NCBI RefSeq assembly: GCF_004364805.1
Contig: NZ_SOAP01000002.1
Coordinates: 806,001-870,000 of the forward strand
From: Pelagimonas phthalicica
GTDB taxonomy: Bacteria; Pseudomonadota; Alphaproteobacteria; Rhodobacterales; Rhodobacteraceae
DNA length: 64,000 bases
Reading direction: 5' to 3'
Shown piece by piece: positions 37,377-46,404 of this stretch. How positions within the stretch are numbered: position 1 is the stretch's first letter; each line of letters starts with the position of its first letter. Made by a program: the position numbers and the translations under genes. The notes beneath the pieces are model-generated. The model searched no databases, had not been told where the DNA came from, and worked only from the letters and a program-made list of their open reading frames with translations.

Positions 37377-37990
37377 GACGCCACCCGCGCTGCAAATTGC
37401 GCCTCGGTCAGGTGATATTTCGGCGAAATGAACTCTTCGGCGCGTTTGATCCAACCGCCTTTGCCCCCGGCACGGGTGCGCGCATATTTGCGGCTGGCCG
37501 GACGCCGATCCGCAATGCCAAAGTAATAATTGCGCCGCGCGATCCCATAGGCGTCCACGATGTGATCCGGGGCCTTGTTAAAGGCGCGCACCGTCGCAGC
37601 AATGGTCAGTGGACCAATCGCCCCATCAACGCTGACCTCTTCGCCCATCTGACGCAACATGCGCTGCAAGATCTTCACCGCATTGCCCCCGGCATTGACA
37701 TACATGTCAAAAACCGTGCTGTGCAAAACCGAGGGCAGCTCGGCGATGCGCGGGCGAATGAAGTAATGTTCCAGAAAGATATTCACCGCCTGATTCCGGC
37801 TCAGACGTTTGACATCATTGGGGGTCACCTTGCCGTCACCATCCAGATCAATGCCCAACCGACGCATGGTGTGGATCGTGACCCCATATTTGGTCGCCCC
37901 GCCCGGATCGTCTGGATCATTCACATAGCCACCCTCGCGGGCAACGATCTCTTCGGCCATCTGCCGAACATCTTTCTTGAGTGCCGCCAT
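37367..37990 (-). CDS. GH108 N-acetylmuramidase (holin-associated endolysin)
   Basis: A 207-residue lysozyme-like enzyme with the catalytic Glu in REGGYVNDPDDPGG (Glu19), followed by KYGVT and a peptidoglycan-binding C-terminus. It would cut the glycan backbone of murein. An unusual EF-hand-like loop, D48-x-D50-x-D52-G-x5-D59, interrupts the catalytic domain and may bind calcium. There is no signal peptide, so release needs the neighbouring holin. A strong AGGAGG site precedes the ATG. Confidence 0.9.
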   Translation of the reverse strand: MAALKKDVRQMAEEIVAREGGYVNDPDDPGGATKYGVTIHTMRRLGIDLDGDGKVTPNDVKRLSRNQAVNIFLEHYFIRPRIAELPSVLHSTVFDMYVNAGGNAVKILQRMLRQMGEEVSVDGAIGPLTIAATVRAFNKAPDHIVDAYGIARRNYYFGIADRRPASRKYARTRAGGKGGWIKRAEEFISPKYHLTEAQFAARVASWA

Positions 37991-38070
37991 TTGTGCCTCC
38001 TGCTCGAAGCGGTTAGGAATGCGGCAAAGGGTGACCCCGGTTCGTTAACCAACTCTGAGAGGAACGCACG

Positions 38071-38496
38071 GTGCTGACAGCGGATGATATCATTGCCAAG
38101 CTCAACCTGGCCCCGCATCCCGAAGGCGGGTATTACCGCCAGACCTGGATTGCCGAGGCGACTGGCGATGATCGACCAGCCGGGACCTGCATCTATTTCC
38201 TGCTGAAAGGCGGCGAGCGCAGTCATTGGCATCGAGTGGATGCGGCGGAGATCTGGCATTACTACGCGGGTGCGCCGCTGGTGCTATCCCTGGCGGCAAC
38301 CGAGGCTGGCCCACGTCAAGATTTGACCTTGGGACCCGACCTTTCGTCAAATCAACAGCCGCAAATTATCGTTCCCACCGGTCATTGGCAGGCTGCCAAG
38401 AGCGTGGGAGATTGGACTTTGGTGGGGTGTACCGTCTCACCCGCGTTTCAGTTTTCAGGCTTTGAATTGGCCGAGGCCGGTTTCGATATTCCCTGA
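38071..38496 (+). CDS. Cupin_5 (DUF985) family protein
   Basis: A 141-residue single-domain cupin: HPEGGYYRQTW at the start, then SHWHRVDAAEIWHYYAG as the metal-site strand. Function unknown; members resemble sugar-binding epimerase-like cupins. It uses a GTG start with GAGAGGAACGCAC upstream. It is divergent from the endolysin gene. A TTAACCA motif at 38,045-38,051 resembles a CtrA half-site, weakly. Confidence 0.85.
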   Translation: MLTADDIIAKLNLAPHPEGGYYRQTWIAEATGDDRPAGTCIYFLLKGGERSHWHRVDAAEIWHYYAGAPLVLSLAATEAGPRQDLTLGPDLSSNQQPQIIVPTGHWQAAKSVGDWTLVGCTVSPAFQFSGFELAEAGFDIP

Positions 38497-38703
38497 AACC
38501 ACATCCGGGAATCACCTTAAAGGATCTGAAACGTCACGACTTTCCCCTATTGGACAAGGGTGACCCAGGCTCGGCCAACCATGCGGTGTCAAGCCCTTTC
38601 GGGTCGAATGAACCAAAGTACCATACCCCCATTGCAGCCCCGAAACTAACGTTCCGGCGCCGGTCAAGCCGTTCTGGCGTGACCGGAAAAATGGGAGGAA
38701 ACT

Positions 38704-39210
38704 ATGAATCTAATCAACGCACTTGCGATCTCGATCGGCGTGTTGGCAGCCATTGCAACCTGGCTGTGTTTGGGCAACGGCTATGGTCTTCAGGTCTGGG
38801 CCCTGTTCATCGGATGGGGAAGCTTTTATCACACCGGTGGCGGATCAGACGGGTTGACGAAATCTGCGATCAACCATGTTTGGGGGGCTCTGGTTGCGAC
38901 GGTCGCGCTGGTTGTCGTCGGCACTGTTGGCGGATCAGTCGAGGTCACGTCGCTCTTGGTCGGAGCGTCCGTTATTGTCCTGGTGCTTGGGGCGCATTTG
39001 CCGGTTTTGTCGACGATCCCGGCGGCGGTTTACGGCTATGCATCGACAGCGGCCTTCTGCCTGTTGACCGGTGTTGCAATTGGCGACATCGCCGCCACGG
39101 GCCAAGCTGCCGCAATGGTCGTCGCTTCGCTGATCCTGGGCAATCTGTTTGGCTTTGTCAGCGAAAAGCTTGCCGGAGCCATGGTCAAAGCCGAGCCGCA
39201 AGAGGCGTAA
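38704..39210 (+). CDS. DUF1097 family membrane protein
   Basis: 168 residues with five or six hydrophobic segments and the family-type opening (GLQVWALFIGWGSFYHTGGG). Function unknown; a small-molecule transport or channel role is possible. GGGAGGAAACT precedes the ATG. The 207-bp upstream spacer (38,497-38,703) carries no hairpin or operator I can support. Confidence 0.8.
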   Translation: MNLINALAISIGVLAAIATWLCLGNGYGLQVWALFIGWGSFYHTGGGSDGLTKSAINHVWGALVATVALVVVGTVGGSVEVTSLLVGASVIVLVLGAHLPVLSTIPAAVYGYASTAAFCLLTGVAIGDIAATGQAAAMVVASLILGNLFGFVSEKLAGAMVKAEPQEA

Positions 39211-39267
39211 AAGGTAAAGCGGCGGGCATGGTCCGCCCGCCGCAATTTATGCCTGTGAACTTGCAGG

Positions 39268-40848
39268 TTACGCGTTATGGCGTAGAAAGAAGGAAACCAA
39301 CTGCTGCGTCGACCCGTCTTTATCGGCGGCGGACGCATCTCCCGTAACCACAGGGCCCAGCGCAGTTGCCAACTCTTTGCCCAGCTCAACACCCCATTGG
39401 TCATAGGAATTGATCCCCAAGATCACTCCTTCGACAAAGACGCGATGCTCATATAGCGCGATGATCTTGCCTAGGATTTCCGGATCGAGCTGATCATAGA
39501 TCAAGGTCGTCGACGGGCGGTTTCCGGGGAACACGCGATGACGCGCCTGGCGTTCCAATTCATCACCTTCGAACTTGCCCGCCACTTTGGCCCGCGCCTC
39601 GTCCAAGGTCCGACCACGCATCAGGGCCTCGGATTGCGCAAAGCAATTGGCAACCAGCAATTGATGATGGTGCTTGAGGTCCTGCTCATGACCTTGGGCC
39701 GCAACAAGGAATTCGCAAGGGACAACGGCAGTGCCCTGATGGATCAACTGGTAAAAGGCGTGCTGACCATTGGTCCCCGGTTCACCCCAGACAATCGGCC
39801 CAGATTGGACTGCCAGATCGGACCCGTCCATGGCGACACCTTTGCCATTGCTCTCCATCTCGAGTTGCTGGAGATAGGCGGGCAGCCGCATCAGGCGATT
39901 GTCATAGGGCAGCACAGCGCGCGAGGCATAACCCATGCCCTGATTGTGCCAGATCCCAACCAAAGCCAGCAGAACCGGAAGGTTCTCATGCAGCTCGGCG
40001 GCTTGGAAATGCCGATCCATGGCCTGACCACCACGCAGAAAGGCCCTGAAGGCCGCGCCGCCAATGGCGATCATCATGGACAGGCCAATCGGGCCCCACA
40101 TGGAATAGCGACCGCCAACCCAATCCTCGAACCCAAAGACACGCTCGGCCGGGATACCAAAGGCCCCTGCCCCGTCCACATTGGAACTCAGCGCAACAAA
40201 GCGCCCCTCTTCGGACACGCCCTTATCGGCCAACCACGCTTTGGCCGTGCGGGCATTGGTCATGGTTTCGATGGTGGTAAAGGTCTTGGAGGCGACGATA
40301 AACATCGTCTTTTCCGGATCACAGCCGCGCAGCGTATCGGCGATATCCGCCCCATCCACATTGGACACAAAGTGGCATCGCGGACCGTCATGATACGGAG
40401 CAAGCGCCAGCACACCCATGACCGGCCCAAGGTCAGAACCGCCAATCCCGATATTCACCACATCAGTGATGTCACCCGCTCGGATCTCTTCGGCCAGTGC
40501 TTCCATCCGATCCAGAGTGCCCAGCACCTCGGGCATCACATCCGCCCCGTCGACCTCAATCGCGCCGCCATCAAGGTTACGCAAAGCTGTGTGCAGCACT
40601 GCGCGCCCTTCGGTCTCGTTGATCTTGTCACCGCGGAACATGGCATCGCGCCGCGCTTCGACCTCTGACGCTTTGGCCAAGGCAATGAGCGTGTCCATCA
40701 CATCGGCATCAATCTGGGTTTTAGAATAGTCAAACAACATGCCCAGCGCCGTCGTGCTATAGGTTTGGGCGCGGCTGTCATCTGCAAACAGCTCTTCGAT
40801 ACGCCGATCCGCAACGCGCGTGGCGTGGTTCTTTAGATCAATCCACAT
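39268..40848 (-). CDS. pgi: Glucose-6-phosphate isomerase
   Basis: Interconverts glucose-6-P and fructose-6-P. 526 residues with GIGGSDLGPVM, the catalytic Glu in WGEPGTNGQHAF, His in IHQGT and the SYDQWGVELGKELA signature. The start at 40,848 has GGCGGAGTAACATC upstream. It is third in the zwf-pgl-pgi operon, 4 bp after pgl. Confidence 0.97.
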   Translation of the reverse strand: MWIDLKNHATRVADRRIEELFADDSRAQTYSTTALGMLFDYSKTQIDADVMDTLIALAKASEVEARRDAMFRGDKINETEGRAVLHTALRNLDGGAIEVDGADVMPEVLGTLDRMEALAEEIRAGDITDVVNIGIGGSDLGPVMGVLALAPYHDGPRCHFVSNVDGADIADTLRGCDPEKTMFIVASKTFTTIETMTNARTAKAWLADKGVSEEGRFVALSSNVDGAGAFGIPAERVFGFEDWVGGRYSMWGPIGLSMMIAIGGAAFRAFLRGGQAMDRHFQAAELHENLPVLLALVGIWHNQGMGYASRAVLPYDNRLMRLPAYLQQLEMESNGKGVAMDGSDLAVQSGPIVWGEPGTNGQHAFYQLIHQGTAVVPCEFLVAAQGHEQDLKHHHQLLVANCFAQSEALMRGRTLDEARAKVAGKFEGDELERQARHRVFPGNRPSTTLIYDQLDPEILGKIIALYEHRVFVEGVILGINSYDQWGVELGKELATALGPVVTGDASAADKDGSTQQLVSFFLRHNA

Positions 40849-40852
40849 GATG

Positions 40853-41530
40853 TTACTCCGCCCAATGAACCTTGGCACCGTTCAAGACGGCATTGATGGG
40901 GGCCTCTACTGGCGATAGCCCCTTGGCTTTCTCCAGGGCCGCACGCTTGCCCGCCCCAAAGATCAACACATGTTTGCGCAAAGCGCCGTCAAGAACACGC
41001 GCCGACAGGGTAATGCGCGGCTCGGGCGCACCGGGCGCGCGCATCGGAAGCAGGATCGGAGCCTTTGGCGACAAGGCGTCTTCTAGACGATCAGCCTCGG
41101 GGAAAATCGAGGCTGTATGCATGTCCTCGCCCATCCCCAAGAGCACAACCGCCAAAGGCAATTCAGGCGCAATCATGCTTTCCAGCTCAGGCAGAACCTC
41201 TCCTGGTGTGGGTTTGGGTGCATACATGGGCAGGAGATTCGCCTTGGCCGCTCGCTCGACCAACAGTCTTTGACGCAACAGCCGGGTGTTGGAGCGCTCA
41301 TGTTCTTCGGGCAGCCAACGCTCATCGCTCAGCATGACGTCAACACGGGTCCAATCAAGGTCAGCATTGCACAGATCGTCAAAGACAGGACCGGGCGAGG
41401 TTCCTCCGGGCACGGCCATTGCCACACGGTCCTCGTGCAGCAACGCCTCTTCCAGATCGGTGGCAAGCTGGTTGGCCAAATCAATGGCCAGCATATCCCG
41501 ATCCGGGTATTCGATGAATTCGTAGCTCAC
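40853..41530 (-). CDS. pgl: 6-phosphogluconolactonase
   Basis: Hydrolyses the lactone made by Zwf. 225 residues, DevB type, with AMAVPGGTSPGPVFDDL and DVMLSDERWLP. I choose the GTG at 41,530: it forms a 4-bp overlap (GTGA) with the zwf stop and has GGGAG seven bases upstream. The ATG at 41,548 lies inside zwf without a ribosome site. Confidence 0.94.
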   Translation of the reverse strand: MSYEFIEYPDRDMLAIDLANQLATDLEEALLHEDRVAMAVPGGTSPGPVFDDLCNADLDWTRVDVMLSDERWLPEEHERSNTRLLRQRLLVERAAKANLLPMYAPKPTPGEVLPELESMIAPELPLAVVLLGMGEDMHTASIFPEADRLEDALSPKAPILLPMRAPGAPEPRITLSARVLDGALRKHVLIFGAGKRAALEKAKGLSPVEAPINAVLNGAKVHWAE

Positions 41531-42981
41531 GCTTTGATCTCCCGCCATTTGCGCCCATCCCGGTGCATCAACATCAGGGCATCCTCAGGTCCGCTAGAGC
41601 CTGGCTCATAAGGTTTGGGCACTTCGCCCCGGTTTTGCCAGCCCTCGATAATGGGATCTGTCCAGGCCCAGGCAGCCTCGACCTCGTCACCACGCATAAA
41701 CAGGGTCTGGTTGCCACGGATCACATCCATGATCAAACGCTCATAGGCATCTGGTACCTCATCCGCTTCTGCGCCCAGCGCTTCGGCAAAGCTCATATCC
41801 AATGGCACATCCAACAGACGCATGCCCCCTGGACCGGGTTCCTTGATGGTTACATCCAGCGTCATGCCCTCATTGGGTTGCAAGCGGATGACAAGCACGT
41901 TGCGGTGTTGCCCAGCATCCGTGCCAAAGATCGAATGCGGCGCGTCCTTGAACACCACAGCGATCTCGCTGGTGCGTGCCTTCAGCTTCTTACCGGTGCG
42001 CAAATAAAACGGCGTTCCCGCCCAACGCCAATTGGAGATATGGCATTTCAGCGCCACGAAGCTTTCGGTGCGCGACCGCGGGTCCTCGACATGGGCGCGA
42101 TAACCCGGCTGGTTTTCATCCGCCCCGTATTGGCCGCGCACAATATGATGATAGTCTACCGGATCCAGCGCACGGATCACCTTGAGCTTTTCATCCCGAA
42201 CCGCATCCGGTTCAAAACGCGCCGGCGGTTCCATGGCGATCAGGCACAAGAGCTGCATCAAATGGTTTTGCACCATATCCCGCATGGCACCCGATTTATC
42301 GTAATAGCCCCCGCGCCCCCCAACATCGACGGTTTCCGCCACAGTGATCTGGATGTGATCGACGTATTGCGCATTCCACAGCGGTTCGAACAGCATATTG
42401 CCAAAGCGCACCGCCATCAGGTTCTGAACAGTCTCCTTACCCAGGTAATGGTCAATCCGGTAGATCTGGTGTTCGTCAAAATGCTGCGCCAGGGTTTGGT
42501 TCAGGGCGCGGGCGGTTTCCAGATTGTGGCCAAAGGGCTTTTCAACAACCACGCGGCTGTCATCATCCGCCAAGCCAAAGCTGCGCAAACGCTCAGCCAG
42601 GGCCCCAAACAGGCTGGGGGCGACGGAAAAGTAAAACGCCTTGATCACATTGTCGCGCAAGCGCCCCTTGAGCTCCTGCCACCCGGCCTCTCCCATCGCG
42701 TCCACACGCTCGTAATGGATGCACTCAAGAAACTGGTCCAAGGTACCGTCTTCGCAATGGCTGCCGCTGCCAAATTCGCGGATCGCCTCGGCAACGGTTT
42801 TGCGAAACCCCTCATCCCCTTCATCAGACCGCGCGGCCCCGATGATCTGGGACCCTTCGGGGATTTGCCCCGCGCAATAGCGGCGGAATAGACCGGGGAG
42901 AATCTTGCGGCGGGCAAGATCGCCGGTCGCCCCAAAAATGACGAGGTCGAAGTTTTCGACCGGAATGACGCGTGATACCAT
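41527..42981 (-). CDS. zwf: Glucose-6-phosphate 1-dehydrogenase
   Basis: First step of the oxidative pentose phosphate and Entner-Doudoroff routes. 484 residues, with the NADP-binding GATGDLARRK and the active-site signature RIDHYLGKE. GAGGGGCCAGCC precedes the ATG. It is the first gene of zwf-pgl-pgi, with a LacI-type palindrome 20 bp before its start. Confidence 0.98.
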   Translation of the reverse strand: MVSRVIPVENFDLVIFGATGDLARRKILPGLFRRYCAGQIPEGSQIIGAARSDEGDEGFRKTVAEAIREFGSGSHCEDGTLDQFLECIHYERVDAMGEAGWQELKGRLRDNVIKAFYFSVAPSLFGALAERLRSFGLADDDSRVVVEKPFGHNLETARALNQTLAQHFDEHQIYRIDHYLGKETVQNLMAVRFGNMLFEPLWNAQYVDHIQITVAETVDVGGRGGYYDKSGAMRDMVQNHLMQLLCLIAMEPPARFEPDAVRDEKLKVIRALDPVDYHHIVRGQYGADENQPGYRAHVEDPRSRTESFVALKCHISNWRWAGTPFYLRTGKKLKARTSEIAVVFKDAPHSIFGTDAGQHRNVLVIRLQPNEGMTLDVTIKEPGPGGMRLLDVPLDMSFAEALGAEADEVPDAYERLIMDVIRGNQTLFMRGDEVEAAWAWTDPIIEGWQNRGEVPKPYEPGSSGPEDALMLMHRDGRKWREIKA

Positions 42982-43000
42982 GGCTGGCCCCTCTTAGGAT

Positions 43001-43014
43001 CGTTAGCGCTAACG
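43001..43014. promoter_or_regulatory. LacI-family operator upstream of zwf-pgl-pgi
   Basis: CGTTAGCGCTAACG is a perfect 14-bp palindrome with the central CG step typical of LacI-family sites, placed 20-33 bp before the zwf start codon where a repressor would block transcription. The regulator is not encoded in the window. Confidence 0.75.
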
Positions 43015-43162
43015 GGTTCATTCACCGGCGCGTTTACCCGATCTTTTCGCAAGAGTCTAACATCCAATTGATCCATCACAATGGCGTCAGCAAAATATTC
43101 ATGGGCTGGTCACACAGTGATGGAGGCAATAGGTCTGTTTGAACAGCGAGTTGAGGACGACC

Positions 43163-44110
43163 ATGAAAGACAGCGCGACGACAAATATCGGAAAGTTCGA
43201 GCATCCCGGCATCACCGCCAAGGGGGATCAGCGCGCACGTGTCGCCCTGACCGATCCGCAAACGCTGTGGTTCAATACCGGTACCTTGTGCAACATCACT
43301 TGCGCCAATTGCTACATCGAAAGCTCGCCCACCAATGACCGGCTTGTCTATCTGACAACGGATGAGGTCAGTGACTATCTGGACCAGTTGCAGGATCGCA
43401 ATTGGGGCGTGCGTGAGATCGCATTTACCGGCGGCGAACCCTTTATGAATCCGGACATGATCGACATGGCCCGTGTATCGCTGGACCGTGGCTATGAGGT
43501 GTTGATCCTGACCAATGCCATGCTGCCGATGATGCGCCGCCGCGTCCAAGAGGGTTTGCGCGATCTGAATGCGGCCTATCCCGGCAAACTGACCCTGCGC
43601 ATCTCGGTCGATCATCACAGCGCGCGGTTCCATGACGAAGAACGTGGCACTGGTGCCTTTGAGAAAACCCTGATCGGTATGCGCTGGTTGCGGGATGCGG
43701 GCATTCCGATGGCCGTGGCCGGGCGCAGCATGTGGGATGAAACGGATAAGCAAGCGCGCGATGGCTTTGCCGCGCTATTCCTCAGCGAAGGGTTCGATAT
43801 CGATGCTTACAACCCAGGCCAGACCGTCCTCTTCCCCGAGATGGACGAAACTGTTGAGGTCCCCGAGATCACCACGGAGTGCTGGTCGATCCTCAACAAG
43901 TCGCCCGAAAGCGTCATGTGTGCATCGTCCCGTATGGTGGTCAAACGAAAAGGGGCAGAAAAACCAACGGTTCTGGCCTGTACCTTGCTGCCCTATGACC
44001 CGCAATTCGAATTGGGGGAAACCCTGAAAGACGCCGAACGCGCCGTTCCCCTGAACCACCCCCATTGCGCCAAATTCTGTGTTCTCGGCGGAGCCAGCTG
44101 CTCCGCCTGA
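43163..44110 (+). CDS. Radical SAM protein with C-terminal Cys-rich extension
   Basis: 315 residues. The radical SAM motif is C43-x3-C47-x2-C50 (CNITCANC), followed by GGEPFMNPDM. The C-terminus holds further Cys (MCASSR, ACTLL, HCAKFC, GASCSA) that could bind an auxiliary iron-sulfur cluster, as in SPASM-type enzymes. The substrate is unknown and no small peptide precursor is visible next to it. The ATG at 43,163 follows TTGAGGACGACC; the start at 43,139 has no ribosome site. Confidence 0.88.
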   Translation: MKDSATTNIGKFEHPGITAKGDQRARVALTDPQTLWFNTGTLCNITCANCYIESSPTNDRLVYLTTDEVSDYLDQLQDRNWGVREIAFTGGEPFMNPDMIDMARVSLDRGYEVLILTNAMLPMMRRRVQEGLRDLNAAYPGKLTLRISVDHHSARFHDEERGTGAFEKTLIGMRWLRDAGIPMAVAGRSMWDETDKQARDGFAALFLSEGFDIDAYNPGQTVLFPEMDETVEVPEITTECWSILNKSPESVMCASSRMVVKRKGAEKPTVLACTLLPYDPQFELGETLKDAERAVPLNHPHCAKFCVLGGASCSA

Positions 44111-44150
44111 ACCATCTGGCTCAACTGTCTCGCCTTTTTTCTGTAACAGG

Positions 44151-44327
44151 TTAGCGCCCCATCCAGTCAGTGTTCAAATAGACGACCATTCCCAACCCGA
44201 CCGCAAGGATGACCCAAAACAGGATGCGGTTCAGAAACGACGTCGGCTTAAAACAATAACTGCAGGTACGCGCACCAAACTTGTTTACGTGATTACAGTG
44301 TTTGCATCTTATTAGTCTTATGCCCAT
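44151..44327 (-). CDS. Small zinc-ribbon membrane protein, 58 residues
   Basis: An uninterrupted minus-strand frame, read codon by codon: MGIRLIRCKHCNHVNKF at the start, then a second CSYC pair, giving C8-x2-C11-x10-C22-x2-C25, a standard zinc ribbon. A hydrophobic segment (about 31-50, ILFWVILAVGLGMVVYL) and a short tail NTDWMGR follow. The layout, a cytosolic zinc ribbon joined to one membrane anchor, is coherent and unlikely by chance. The ribosome site is weak (AAAAAGG about 14 bp upstream). It lies in the 415-bp space between the radical SAM and nucleoside hydrolase genes, convergent with the former. The rest of that space (44,328-44,525) shows only AT-rich promoter-like sequence. Confidence 0.6.
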   Translation of the reverse strand: MGIRLIRCKHCNHVNKFGARTCSYCFKPTSFLNRILFWVILAVGLGMVVYLNTDWMGR

Positions 44328-44525
44328 TTTTTACTCAGTACCTTTTTGAACGACCAAATCAACTATTCCAAAGCATAGTTAGGGGAAAGGTGACGCTCCG
44401 TTCCCTTCTGAACGGCCACACTGATGATGGCGCGACTGCGCCTTCCTCCGCCGATAGCGCTGACATTTGCTTGATCATGCGGACCCGTCATGTAACCAAT
44501 CTTGCCAAAGAATAGGTGAATCCCA

Positions 44526-45476
44526 ATGACAACAACAAAACCGCGCAAGATCATCATCGACACGGATCCCGGGCAGGACGATGCCGTGGCCATTCTGCTG
44601 GCACTGGCCTCTCCCGAAGAGATTGATGTGCTTGGCATTGTCAGCGTGGCGGGCAATGTGCCGCTGGAACTGACCACGCTGAATGCGCGCAAAATCTGCG
44701 AGCTTGCCGGTAAACCCGAAACGGCGATTTACGCGGGCTGTGATCGCCCGCTGGCCCATAGCCTGGTGACGGCTGAGCACGTGCACGGCAAAACCGGGCT
44801 GGATGGCCCGGACCTGCCCGAGCCTCACATGCCGGTACAGGACAAACACGGGGTTGATTTCATAGTCGACACCCTGCGCGAACAGCCCCCTGGCACTGTC
44901 ACGCTGTGCCCTCTTGGCCCGCTGACCAATATTGCAACGGCCTTGCAAAAGGCCCCGGATATTGCTGAGCGCATTCAGGAAATCGTGCTGATGGGCGGGG
45001 CCTATTTCGAGGTGGGCAACATCACGCCCGCAGCCGAATTCAACATCTATGTGGATCCCGAAGCCGCCGAGATCGTTTTCAAATGCGGTGCGCCGATCAG
45101 CGTTATGCCTTTGGATGTCACCCATAAGGCACTGGTGACCAAGCCGCGCAACGATGCCTTTCGCGCGCTTGGCAACCCGGCCGGGATCGCATCAGCCGAG
45201 ATGACCGATTTCTTTGAACGGTTCGACAAGGAAAAATACGGCTCAGCCGGGGCTCCACTGCATGATCCTTGTGTCACCGCCTATGTGATCAACCCCGACC
45301 TCTTTTCAGGGCGTCACATCAATGTTGAGATCGAAACCAAGTCCGAACTCACCCGCGGCATGACCGTTGCGGATTGGTGGGGCGTCACGGATCGCCCCAA
45401 GAACGCGACCTTTATGGGGGATCTTGATGCGGATGGGTTCTTTGCTCTGATCACACAAAGGCTGGCGCGGCTATGA
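44526..45476 (+). CDS. rihA: Inosine-uridine preferring nucleoside hydrolase family protein
   Basis: 316 residues. The calcium/ribose-binding cluster DTDPGQDDA (Asp12, 14, 18, 19) is intact, as are the VSVAGN and active-site HDP segments. It cleaves the N-glycosidic bond of ribonucleosides for salvage; pyrimidine or purine preference cannot be settled, so the symbol is tentative. The stop overlaps the next start (ATGA), marking an operon with the GNAT and NADAR genes. Confidence 0.9.
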   Translation: MTTTKPRKIIIDTDPGQDDAVAILLALASPEEIDVLGIVSVAGNVPLELTTLNARKICELAGKPETAIYAGCDRPLAHSLVTAEHVHGKTGLDGPDLPEPHMPVQDKHGVDFIVDTLREQPPGTVTLCPLGPLTNIATALQKAPDIAERIQEIVLMGGAYFEVGNITPAAEFNIYVDPEAAEIVFKCGAPISVMPLDVTHKALVTKPRNDAFRALGNPAGIASAEMTDFFERFDKEKYGSAGAPLHDPCVTAYVINPDLFSGRHINVEIETKSELTRGMTVADWWGVTDRPKNATFMGDLDADGFFALITQRLARL

Positions 45477-45919
45477 AATCCCTGCAACTCGCAAACGAAG
45501 GGGACGCGGCAAAACTCTTGCCGCTCGTCGCGGCCTTTCACCAAGAGATGGGATTTGCCACCACCGAAGAGCAGCAGACGGCCGCCGTTGCGCCGCTGCT
45601 GACCGGGTCGCCCCATGGGGCTATCTGGTTGATCGGCCCGCGCAAGGCCCCGGTTGGATATATCGCCGTCACCTTTGGCTGGTCGCTGGAGTTTGGCGGC
45701 ATGGATGCCTTTGTCGACGAGTTGTTCATTCGTCCCGCCGTGCGCAAACGCGGCATGGGCGGTGAAGCCTTGGCAGGTATTGCCAAAGCCCTGGGCGAAG
45801 GCGGTGTGCGCGCGCTCCACCTTGAGGTCGACCGCGAGGACGAGGCCACGCAACGCTTCTACCGCCGCGCCCATTTTCAGAAACGCGACAAATATGTGCT
45901 GATGAGCAAGGAGCTGTAA
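45473..45919 (+). CDS. GNAT family N-acetyltransferase
   Basis: 148 residues with a complete GNAT fold. The acetyl-CoA loop is RPAVRKRGMGGEAL, preceded by the strand MDAFVDELFI. The acceptor is unknown. It is translationally coupled to the nucleoside hydrolase and followed 4 bp later by the NADAR gene. Confidence 0.9.
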   Translation: MKSLQLANEGDAAKLLPLVAAFHQEMGFATTEEQQTAAVAPLLTGSPHGAIWLIGPRKAPVGYIAVTFGWSLEFGGMDAFVDELFIRPAVRKRGMGGEALAGIAKALGEGGVRALHLEVDREDEATQRFYRRAHFQKRDKYVLMSKEL

Positions 45920-45923
45920 GCTT

Positions 45924-46373
45924 ATGTCTGAGAACGAGAAAATCTATTTCTATTCTCAGACTGATGCCTATTCGGAATTCTCAAACTTTGCCCCCTATGG
46001 CGTGGCCATGGACGGCGCATGGTGGCCCACTGTTGAACATTACTTTCAAGCCCAGAAGTTTGAGGATCAGGACTATCGCCGCAAAATCCGCCTTTCCAAT
46101 CGCCCCAAAGATGCCAAAGCGCTTGGCATGACTCGCTCACTGCCGCTGCGCGATGATTGGGAAGAGGTCAAAGATGGCATCATGCTCAGCGCGGTGCGAA
46201 CAAAGTTCCAAACACATGACCATTGTCGCGACTTGCTTTTGTCGACCGGCAAGCGGGAGATCATCGAAAATGCGCCCATGGATGCCTATTGGGGCTGTGG
46301 GCCGGACGGGAACGGGTTGAACAAGCTTGGGAAAATTCTGATGCAAGTGCGTCAAGACCTGCAAACACCCTGA
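45924..46373 (+). CDS. NADAR (YbiA-like) family N-glycosidase
   Basis: 149 residues, the normal size of a single NADAR domain, with YSEFSNFAPYGVAMDG, WPTVEHYFQAQKF and YWGCGPDGNGLNKLGKILM. YbiA-type members cleave N-glycosidic bonds in riboflavin intermediates, and some NADAR proteins remove ADP-ribose from guanine. Placement directly after a nucleoside hydrolase and an acetyltransferase fits a nucleotide-damage or salvage role. I see no DarT-like toxin beside it. Confidence 0.92.
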   Translation: MSENEKIYFYSQTDAYSEFSNFAPYGVAMDGAWWPTVEHYFQAQKFEDQDYRRKIRLSNRPKDAKALGMTRSLPLRDDWEEVKDGIMLSAVRTKFQTHDHCRDLLLSTGKREIIENAPMDAYWGCGPDGNGLNKLGKILMQVRQDLQTP

Positions 46374-46404
46374 CAAAGGCACATCTCTGCCCTATCTATT
46401 GCCC

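Noticed and set aside
38045-38051. CtrA half-site TTAACCA between endolysin and cupin genes
   Set aside because: A single half-site is expected by chance; no TTAA-N7-TTAA full site is present.
41563-42891. 442-residue plus-strand ORF
   Set aside because: It is the antisense of zwf, which has intact family signatures.
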